Translations under genes and position numbers: made by a program
NCBI GenBank assembly: GCA_965228005.1
Contig: CBDDGV010000004.1
Location: forward strand, 682,001-746,000
DNA: 64,000 bases
Source: JBCCXZ01 sp965228005
Lineage (GTDB): Bacteria > Planctomycetota > Planctomycetia > Pirellulales > Lacipirellulaceae
Reading direction: 5' to 3'
The notes under the pieces: generated by a model
Database searches by the model: none
Told to the model about the DNA's origin: nothing
Seen by the model: the letters and a program-made list of their open reading frames with translations, nothing else
Part shown: positions 27,691 to 33,691 of the stretch, in pieces
Layout of the letters: each line of letters opens with the position of its first letter
Position numbering within the stretch: the first letter of the stretch is position 1

Positions 27691-28557
27691 CTAGAGATCA
27701 GTGATGCTGAATTCGCTGAGGCTTCCGTAGGAGTCCGTAATAGCGACGTAGTGGTGTCGCAATTCTGCCCCAAAAACGTTCTCTACCTCATAATAGGATT
27801 CGATCCTGTGGCCCCCCTTCCACGGAGTAATGGTGACGTCCAGCCATGGGAATCTTGGTTTTAAGGGGGCCGTCTCACGCTTGATGTGGTTCTTTACGTT
27901 GACCATAGCGATGGCTTCGCGATCGCTGCTTGTGTCCTGACTCCTATTCAGGGGCGAGAAATAGAGCAACTCCCCGCCGAGTCGGTACGCACCCTGCATA
28001 GTGAAGTAGAGCAAGACACAACCAAGAGGCACGAGGCTCCAAACCGCCCACGCGAACTTGCCTCTGGGTTGGTGAGCCCTGCCGGCTTGGCTCAGTCCGA
28101 ACCCAGTAAGCCAGCTGTGCAACGGCCCACGGTTCAGGATTGCTGCCGTCGCAACGATCTCATCGCTTGAGGTCTTTTCGGTGCCCGTTGACGTCGATCG
28201 ACATTGGTCGCACCAAAGCGACTTGTTACTCCCCTCTGGTCTTTCTTCGGTCGCACCGTTGCACGACGGGCAACCGAAATCCAGGCCCAACAGCCCCGCA
28301 GCTCGACTCCAAACGGAACTTGGGTCCTGCCGGACAAGGTCGCTCGGGAAGAGCTTGGAGCGAGAAGCCATATTCGCGAGATCGCCGATTGTCAGTGGGC
28401 CGTGCTCAATCCCATTGATCTTGCAGTACCAACGGGCGGCACCGTCCCAAGTGTGCCTGCATTTCGGGCACGTGAGGAGAAAGCTATCGACCTCGCGGGG
28501 TACCCTCAGCGACTGATCGCACTTGGGGCACCGCAACGTTGCTTTCTCGGTATTCAT
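27691..28557 (-). CDS. Membrane protein with zinc ribbon and GYF_2 domain
   Basis: A 288-residue protein. The N-terminus is an MJ0042-like zinc ribbon (LRCPKCDQSLRVP, CPKCRHTW), followed by a GYF_2 (DUF4339) domain (WYCKINGIEHGPLTIGDL ... SDLVRQDPSSVW) at about residues 43-90, and a second zinc pair (CPSCNG, CDQCRS). One transmembrane helix lies near residue 170 (FAWAVWSLVPLGCVLLYF). The C-terminal 110 residues, outside the membrane or in the cytoplasm, are not recognised. GYF_2 domains are frequent in planctomycete membrane proteins and probably bind proline-rich partners. It stands alone, with composition slightly lower in GC than core genes. Confidence 0.75.
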   Translation of the reverse strand: MNTEKATLRCPKCDQSLRVPREVDSFLLTCPKCRHTWDGAARWYCKINGIEHGPLTIGDLANMASRSKLFPSDLVRQDPSSVWSRAAGLLGLDFGCPSCNGATEERPEGSNKSLWCDQCRSTSTGTEKTSSDEIVATAAILNRGPLHSWLTGFGLSQAGRAHQPRGKFAWAVWSLVPLGCVLLYFTMQGAYRLGGELLYFSPLNRSQDTSSDREAIAMVNVKNHIKRETAPLKPRFPWLDVTITPWKGGHRIESYYEVENVFGAELRHHYVAITDSYGSLSEFSITDL

Positions 28558-28810
28558 GGCGATTCAGTGCACTCTTGCCGAGTGTCCTTGCTGCTGAACT
28601 CAGTTTAGCAGTTCCTCTTTGGGTGGCCTAATCTCCATTTCTGTGGTGCTCGGGACGCAGCACGGCGACCTATCTCGACGGGTACCCTGGTCCCGGTACT
28701 TCCTCGAATTCCCAAGGTAGGGAGAGGAGCAATAGAAACTGTCCGTCTCTTCAGCGGAAAAGGAGTAGCAGCCTTCCGATCGAGTGGTGACACACGACGT
28801 GAGCGTGAAA
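28558..28810. other. Intergenic region, no gene supported
   Basis: Together with the terminator that follows, this 312-base gap separates two minus-strand genes. It should carry the promoter of the GYF_2 gene (reading leftward from about 28560). I see no further gene, repeat or structured RNA in it. Confidence 0.5.
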
Positions 28811-28844
28811 GAAAAAACCCCGGGCAACCTGAGGCTGCCCGGGG
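28811..28844 (-). terminator. Rho-independent terminator of the AAA ATPase gene
   Basis: CCCCGGGCA at 28818-28826 pairs perfectly with TGCCCGGGG at 28836-28844, leaving a nine-base loop. On the minus strand the hairpin is followed directly by TTTTTTC (complement of 28811-28817). It lies 25 bases beyond the stop of the minus-strand AAA ATPase gene, exactly where its terminator is expected. Confidence 0.85.
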
Positions 28845-28869
28845 CTGCGTTTGTCGTTCAGCAACTGCA

Positions 28870-29670
28870 CTAATCGAGCGGGCTCAGTTCCAGCTCCTTG
28901 GCGAGCCGCGGGTCGAGTCGACGCCCCCGGTGAGCCGCGTTCACCAGGAAGGTCATGGCTCTCCCGACCACGTTCTCGGACCTCCGGACCACCAGGTCGA
29001 GGGTCTGGCCCGGGGCCTCGAGCTCGATCGCCCACGCCCGGCACCGGTCCTCGATCCACTGACGCAGCTCGGCGTCATCAGGGCACCAAGTCCCCGCCTT
29101 CACGTGGAAGCGGTCGAGCATCGGCGGCGTGAGCCCGAGGGCAAGGCCTGAGGCGGCGGGCTCCCTGAGGGCGATGGCCGAAGCGATGAACGTGGCGGGG
29201 CTCTCGTCCATCAGCTTCAGCAGGGACCCCTCTAGGTTCCGCTCGCCGAGGGCCTGCACCTCGTCGAGGTACACGATTGTCTTCAGCGACTCCAGGTCCA
29301 CCTCGGACGTCAAACCGTTCAGCCTTTCTCGGGTCACGGTGAGGCAATCGATCGCGACGAAGCCGTAGCCTTCGGGCGACTCTTTAAAGGCCCCCGAGTG
29401 CTCCCAGCGGGCATTCCCTACGGACTTGCAGGTCGGGCACTTTCCGCACGGGTCGTGCTCGGCGTTGCGGTGCGGGCAGCAGAGTGCCTTCAGGAAGTGG
29501 CTGATCATCCGTGTCTTGCCGGTGCGTTGCCAGCCGGTCACCAGCGTGTTGCACACGCCGTTCTCCAGCAAGCCGATCAGCGTTTCCTTCAGCTGGCGGT
29601 TCCCCGCGAACTCGCTCCACTTCTGCGGGAACCAGATCTGTAGTTCCGCGGGGGTTGGTTGGGGATTCAT
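28870..29670 (-). CDS. AAA ATPase with DnaX-type zinc knuckle
   Basis: A 266-residue ATPase. Walker A is GWQRTGKT (residues 46-53), the zinc knuckle CCPHRN...CGKCPTC (64-81) sits where DnaX/clamp-loader proteins carry theirs, and Walker B is IVYLDEVQAL (about 132-141). The fold is thus likely that of a clamp-loader-like or TniB-like loader ATPase, which hands a protein ring or complex to DNA. The rest of DnaX (polymerase-binding domains) is missing, so this is not the housekeeping subunit. It follows two minus-strand hypothetical genes near the tRNA and ends at a strong terminator. I infer an element maintenance or replication role; a transposition or defence role cannot be excluded. Confidence 0.72.
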   Translation of the reverse strand: MNPQPTPAELQIWFPQKWSEFAGNRQLKETLIGLLENGVCNTLVTGWQRTGKTRMISHFLKALCCPHRNAEHDPCGKCPTCKSVGNARWEHSGAFKESPEGYGFVAIDCLTVTRERLNGLTSEVDLESLKTIVYLDEVQALGERNLEGSLLKLMDESPATFIASAIALREPAASGLALGLTPPMLDRFHVKAGTWCPDDAELRQWIEDRCRAWAIELEAPGQTLDLVVRRSENVVGRAMTFLVNAAHRGRRLDPRLAKELELSPLD

Positions 29671-29705
29671 ATCACGTCTCCTTGGATTCGATGTTATTGG
29701 AACCA

Positions 29706-29739
29706 GGGCTGACGGATCTGGCGTCAGAGCCGTCAGCCC
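29706..29739. repeat. Hairpin and clustered GTCAGCC/TGACGG repeats
   Basis: GGGCTGACGG at 29706-29715 pairs with CCGTCAGCCC at 29730-29739 (ten perfect pairs, 14-base loop). Further TGACG/CGTCA units occur inside the loop and again between about 29768 and 29830, in the 3' end of the next gene. It sits between two minus-strand genes, with no T tract, so it could be an attenuator, an RNA-processing hairpin or an iteron-like binding site. Confidence 0.6.
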
Positions 29740-29767
29740 TGCTTGAAGTCCTTCATGGTCAAGGGTT

Positions 29768-30472
29768 TCAGGCTGACGACCCGATCAACTTGCCGGCGTC
29801 AGGGTCGTCGTTGTCGTCAGCCGTCAGAGTGTCGCCGGGCGTCTCCTTCCGCTTCGCGTGAGCGTCGGGCTCCAGCTTGAACGAACCCAACCGTGTCACG
29901 GTGACGTGGCTGCCGTCTTCCCTGTGATCGATCGCGACCCCGACGCCGTAGCCACGGAGCACGGGCACGAGCCGGTTCAGCTGGCGGCTGAAGATGCTCG
30001 TGAAGGGAGTGATCGAGCCCCCCTCCCCGTGCTCAAGCTCGAGCTCCCTTAGCTTGGTGTTGAGCTCGGAGGTCCGTTCTTCGTAGTGCTCGGCGGAGTT
30101 CATCAAGGCGAGCAGCGTCCGCACGATCGGGTCCTGCTCGGCTTGGACCGACTCCGCTTCCGAATGCTGACGGCCTTCTTTGCGGCACTCTTCCCTCAGC
30201 ATCCGCAGCGTGAGGTCCTGCACCGAACGCGTCGGCACCTGCTTCTTTTTCTCGATCCAGGTCGAGACGAGTCGATCGCGGACCCGCTGGCTGTCCACCT
30301 CCCAGTCGCTCTGGTGGTTCTCGTCCGGGAGGCGGATCGTCGGGACGAGCTGCGGGCTGACGAAGAACCCGCAGCCTTCATCGCGGAAGTGCTTCACGAG
30401 CGTCTCGGCGATTTCGAGATCGCTCAGCTTCTCGGCTGAGTTATCGGTTTTCGAGTTGTTGGATTGAGTCAC
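29768..30472 (-). CDS. Hypothetical protein, element backbone
   Basis: A 234-residue protein starting at a GTG at 30472 (VTQSNNSKTDNSAEK); the open frame continues upstream, but that part has no protein-like composition. A short N-terminal domain (EIAETLVKHFRDEGCGFFVS) is followed by a region resembling helical primase-accessory or virus-type sequence (WEVDSQRVRDRLVSTWIEKK), a coiled-coil-like stretch (EHYEERTSELNTKLRELELE) and an acidic C-terminus (DDNDDPDAG). No family is recognised with confidence. It lies 97 bases upstream of the AAA ATPase gene on the same strand, so they may be co-transcribed. Confidence 0.62.
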   Translation of the reverse strand: MTQSNNSKTDNSAEKLSDLEIAETLVKHFRDEGCGFFVSPQLVPTIRLPDENHQSDWEVDSQRVRDRLVSTWIEKKKQVPTRSVQDLTLRMLREECRKEGRQHSEAESVQAEQDPIVRTLLALMNSAEHYEERTSELNTKLRELELEHGEGGSITPFTSIFSRQLNRLVPVLRGYGVGVAIDHREDGSHVTVTRLGSFKLEPDAHAKRKETPGDTLTADDNDDPDAGKLIGSSA

Positions 30473-30558
30473 GGCGTTCTGCTTTCTGTTTGGTGGATGC
30501 GTGGTCAAGAAACGGACGCCCCTCGCCGTTCGAGAACGGCGAAGGGGTTCGATCGCGT

Positions 30559-30744
30559 TCAGGCGTAGACCGGGTACACCTCGGTGCACGCCTCCAGGAA
30601 CTCCACGAGGATGCGGCGGTCGCGGAGGAGCTCGAACTCGTGCTCGTCCCACCAGTCTTTGCCTTCCGACTTCCACTCGATGGAGTGGTCGATGTCCGCC
30701 AGCATCTGCCTCACGTTTTCCAGCACGTCTTCAGTGGCTCTCAT
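30559..30744 (-). CDS. Small acidic hypothetical protein
   Basis: A 61-residue frame (MRATEDVLENVRQMLADI ... LEACTEVYPVYA). It is acidic and helical, with an aromatic middle (WKSEGKDWWDEHEFELL). It precedes the 234-residue gene by 86 bases on the same strand and could start that operon. A purine-rich stretch (AAGGGAGAA) lies about 10 bases before the ATG. The size and acidity would suit an anti-repressor, DNA mimic or antitoxin, but nothing in the sequence proves this. Confidence 0.5.
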   Translation of the reverse strand: MRATEDVLENVRQMLADIDHSIEWKSEGKDWWDEHEFELLRDRRILVEFLEACTEVYPVYA

Positions 30745-31211
30745 GGTTCTGCGTTCTCCCTTCTGGGTTGTGGAACGGCGTGGCCACGCGAGAGGGTGCC
30801 CGAGCGGGCGATCAGCCCAACGACGCGTGCGGCGTTCCTATAGACCCTTTTGGGCATGCACGCGGGCGGCGGAGAAATCGCAGAACGCGTCCTAAGTGGT
30901 CTGCCTAGCGAGAGTTGCCGCGGAGAGATTTTTGGGCGGCGTATGCACGGGCGTGTTTAAGTGCATATGCAGTTTGGGGGCAGCCTGCAGGCGTGCCTGA
31001 GGGACGCCAAGAACGGCGTGCCGCCCACCGGGGGAAGAGGCGTGCTTCAGAGATCAGCGACGCCGTTCGCGAGGACCGGGTACCTGCACCAGCGTTCGAG
31101 TGCGAGATCGCCCCAGGTAATGACAAAGGCGGGACAGCGTAACGCCTATGTACCTAGGTACAGTTCGGGGGTATCGAAAGAGCCTGTCGACGTAAGTCGT
31201 TGCCAGGTAAG
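30745..31211. other. Intergenic region next to tRNA-Arg, no gene supported
   Basis: About 470 bases between the leftmost position of tRNA-Arg and the nearest accessory gene. Open frames on both strands lack ribosome sites and show no family resemblance. The only structure I see is the perfect palindrome at 31149-31162. By position this segment would contain the attachment-site-proximal end of an island. Confidence 0.5.
31149..31162. repeat. Perfect 14-base palindrome near tRNA-Arg
   Basis: TGTACCTAGGTACA is a perfect inverted repeat centred 57 bases from the tRNA 3' end. Palindromes of this size can be operators, recombinase arm sites or excisionase sites; its nearness to a candidate attachment site is the only argument for any of these. 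Confidence 0.55.
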
Positions 31212-31285
31212 CACGCCCGGCAGGACTCGAACCTGCAACCCCTGGTTCCGAAGACCAGTGCTCTATCCAATTGAGCTACGGACGC
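31212..31285 (-). tRNA. tRNA-Arg (anticodon UCG)
   Basis: On the minus strand, 74 bases fold as a full cloverleaf. The acceptor is GCGTCCG/CGGGCGT (two G-U pairs), the D arm GCTC/GAGC, the anticodon stem CTGGT/ACCAG with loop CTTCGGA (anticodon TCG), the variable loop GGGTT, and the T arm GCAGG-TTCGAGT-CCTGC. The discriminator base is G and CCA is not encoded. The 3' end faces the accessory region on the left, the usual orientation for an island inserted at a tRNA 3' end. Everything to its right looks like core genome. Confidence 0.95.
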
Positions 31286-31382
31286 CCTGCGAGTAGGCCG
31301 ACTGTTTCAGCAGCCAACTCGGGCCGTGAAGCTTAGGCGTTCGGGGCCCGGCGGGCAACGCGGCGCTGGGCGGTACGGCTGC

Positions 31383-31592
31383 TCAGGAGAGCCACTCCAG
31401 TACCGAGATGCCCGCGATCACCGCCAGCATGAACGCCAGGATCGAGCCGCCGAAACGCAGCGAGTGGTGTAGGATCGGGCCCATCTCCTCTTGCCGCGTC
31501 GCGGCGCACACCAGGCTCACGCTCACCAGGATCGGCACCGCGTACCAAAGGTTCATCGTCGCGAGCAGAATGGGCAGGGTCGGAGCGAGCAT
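31383..31592 (-). CDS. Small membrane protein
   Basis: A 69-residue protein with two predicted membrane helices (LWYAVPILVSVSLVCAA and GGSILAFMLAVIAGISVL). A later Met (MNLWYAV) is an alternative start. It lies 20 bases downstream of the minus-strand membrane protein gene at 31613-32296, so the two are probably one operon. I cannot give a function. Confidence 0.7.
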   Translation of the reverse strand: MLAPTLPILLATMNLWYAVPILVSVSLVCAATRQEEMGPILHHSLRFGGSILAFMLAVIAGISVLEWLS

Positions 31593-31612
31593 AGGTTATC
31601 CGGGGATCGGGG

Positions 31613-32296
31613 TTAGGACGCGTCTGGCTCGGGGCCGTCGTCGTCTCCGTCGGCTTCGTCCGGTTTCTCTTTCGGGGGTATCACCAGCGGCCCGCCGAGC
31701 GCGTCGCAGATCACCAGCAGGTTCAGCAGCCCGGCGATCATGGTGTACACCGAACCGACCTCGTATAGCGGGTGGTAATCGACGTTCCACTTTGCCAGCT
31801 CGTTCGGCTGGATCGTCCGGTTGCCGGTTTTGTCTTTCACCGGGGAGAGGTCGGGCGACGGCGGCGCCATGAATCCGTCGACCCAGGGCGCCGTCTCCGG
31901 GAACCGGCGCCGGATCATCTCTTGCTGATACTCGTTCTTGCCCCGGAGGAGCGCATTGCGCTTCCGTTGAACTTCGATCGCTTCGTTCCGCTTGAGGTAG
32001 GCCGGGGCCGCCGCCAGCCCGATAGGCGCCTGGCAGAGGTATTGCCAGCGGTACGGCTTCTGCCCCGGCACCGAGGCGTACACCACCTTGCCCCCGCCGA
32101 TGTAAAGGCCGTAGAGAAACGTGCCCAGCACGCAGGCCATAAAGAGTACGCCCTTGCCAGTTCGGCCCTGGTACAGGTGCCCCAGGCCGGGCGCCACCAG
32201 CGACAACGCCCCCGCGAGCCACCGGTTCTTCAAATCGATTTCGATGACCTCGTCGGACGCGTCGGGGCGGGGCGTCGTGAATTCTACCTTGGCCAT
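31613..32296 (-). CDS. Membrane protein, probably DUF6677 family
   Basis: A 227-residue protein with a conserved beginning: a short acidic leader, then LKNRWLAGALSLVAPGLGHLYQGRTGKG, which recalls the TM2/DUF6677-type pattern of a loop rich in G-H-Y-Q between two membrane helices. A third and fourth hydrophobic segment (KGVLFMACVLGTFLYGLYIGG; VYTMIAGLLNLLVICDALG) follow, and the C-terminus is acidic. I associate it with a family seen mainly in planctomycetes, from memory of the family and not from a search. The role is unknown. The start is the first Met, immediately before the conserved part. Confidence 0.72.
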   Translation of the reverse strand: MAKVEFTTPRPDASDEVIEIDLKNRWLAGALSLVAPGLGHLYQGRTGKGVLFMACVLGTFLYGLYIGGGKVVYASVPGQKPYRWQYLCQAPIGLAAAPAYLKRNEAIEVQRKRNALLRGKNEYQQEMIRRRFPETAPWVDGFMAPPSPDLSPVKDKTGNRTIQPNELAKWNVDYHPLYEVGSVYTMIAGLLNLLVICDALGGPLVIPPKEKPDEADGDDDGPEPDAS

Positions 32297-32465
32297 GGCA
32301 TCCGGTACCGGGAGTGACGGGCGGCGTCGATCAAATAGGAATCGGCCATTCTAGGTGCGATCGCCGGTTGGCTACAGGTCTATCGAGTGGCAGGCTATGG
32401 GGTGGATTCGCTTCCAAGCGCCCAGTCTTGGCTGCTGGGGAGCAGAATTGGCGGAAGCGGCCGAT

Positions 32466-33461
32466 TCACCGCGTCAGGAAGAAGGCCCCGACGGCGAGCG
32501 CGACCACAACCGCGACCGCCACAACCACCATGGTCCCGTTGACCGGCTTGGCCTCGCTAGCTGCCGGCCCGGTGCGGAGCCGCTGCGTGAGGTTGGTCGG
32601 CAGCCCCGAGTCCGAGCCGTCGCCGGCACGGACCGGTTCGCCGTTGAGCACCGCTTCCAACGCCGCCGCCACCTCGGCACCGTCCTTCGGCCGGTCGTCG
32701 CGGTCCTTCTCCAGCATCCGGTCGACCAGGTCGGCCAGCGCTTCGGGGCACCCCGGCGAGAGCACGTCGACCCGGGCAGGGACCGCCTCCAGGTGCTGGT
32801 CGAAGATCGTCGCGAAATCGGGCCCGTCGAAGGGCACGTGCCCCGCGATCATCTCGAACAAGATGCAGCCCAGCGCGTAGATGTCGAGCCGGCCATCGAT
32901 GTCCTCCTCGCCCCGGATCTGCTCCGGCGGCATGTAGCGGTAGGAGCCGACCGTCTGGCCCTGGGCCGTGAGCCGCGAGTCGGTCAGGTCGCGGGCGAGC
33001 CCCATGTCGCCCACTTTTACCAGCCCCGCTTCGGAGAGGAACAGGTTCGCCGGCTTCAGGTCGCGGTGCACACAGCCCTTCTCGTGGGCGTGCTCAAGCG
33101 CGAGCGCCACCTGCTGGGCCACCTCCGCCGCCTCGCGCCACGGCAGGCTGATCCGCTGCGCGAGCACGTCTTTTAGGGTGCCGCACTCGACCAGTTCCAG
33201 GGCGCAGTAGATCTTGCCGTCGTGCAGCCCCGCGTCGTAGTGGCCGACGATGTTCTCGTGCTCCAGTCGCTTGAGGATGGCCACCTCGCGGACGAACCGG
33301 TTCTGCACCTCGGGGTCCATCTCCTTGGAGATGTGCAGCAGCTTGATCGCGGCCCGCTCGCCGGTTTCTTCGTGGGTGCCCTCATAGACGGCGGCGAAAC
33401 CGCCCTCCCCGAGCCGGGCGCCCAGGCGGTAAGGGCCGATCGTTTCTGTCTCGGTCGACAT
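32466..33461 (-). CDS. Membrane-anchored Ser/Thr protein kinase (PknB-type)
   Basis: A 331-residue Hanks-type kinase; ATG 33461 with GGAG five bases upstream fixes the start. The glycine loop LGEGGFAAVYEG, catalytic Lys 40 (AAIKLL), catalytic loop VHRDLKPANL (Asp 134), the metal motif as DMG instead of DFG (152-154) and MPPEQIRGE are all present, so it should be active. After a short Ser/Gly/Ala-rich linker a single membrane helix closes the protein (VVVAVAVVVALAVGAFFL), so the kinase domain faces the cytoplasm. There is no PASTA or other sensor domain. Planctomycetes carry dozens of such kinases; the substrate is not predictable. It is divergent from gyrA. Confidence 0.92.
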   Translation of the reverse strand: MSTETETIGPYRLGARLGEGGFAAVYEGTHEETGERAAIKLLHISKEMDPEVQNRFVREVAILKRLEHENIVGHYDAGLHDGKIYCALELVECGTLKDVLAQRISLPWREAAEVAQQVALALEHAHEKGCVHRDLKPANLFLSEAGLVKVGDMGLARDLTDSRLTAQGQTVGSYRYMPPEQIRGEEDIDGRLDIYALGCILFEMIAGHVPFDGPDFATIFDQHLEAVPARVDVLSPGCPEALADLVDRMLEKDRDDRPKDGAEVAAALEAVLNGEPVRAGDGSDSGLPTNLTQRLRTGPAASEAKPVNGTMVVVAVAVVVALAVGAFFLTR

Positions 33462-33691
33462 GGCAACTCCACGCGGCGATAAGACGCTGAGCCGCGGGGA
33501 GGGGCCCCGCACTCGGCGCGGCCATTCTACCACGTGCGGCGGCCTCCGCACCCCACGGCGTCGGCCCCTGGTGACCCCAGCCGCGGCCCGATAAAATAGG
33601 TGATTAGCCGCGAACGGACGGGCGTGCCCAGAGGCCGCCGACCCACCTCGCCGCGGCCCACTCCTAGCGATGCACCGCGAAAGGATGCGTT

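Noticed and set aside
30905..31142. Small frames next to the tRNA that might be an excisionase.
   Set aside because: No helix-turn-helix or winged-helix pattern and no ribosome site; reported as an empty region instead.
1..31211. Second copy of the tRNA-Arg 3' end as left att site within the window.
   Set aside because: I searched by eye for the T-arm/acceptor sequence and found no second copy; the far end of the island is probably outside.
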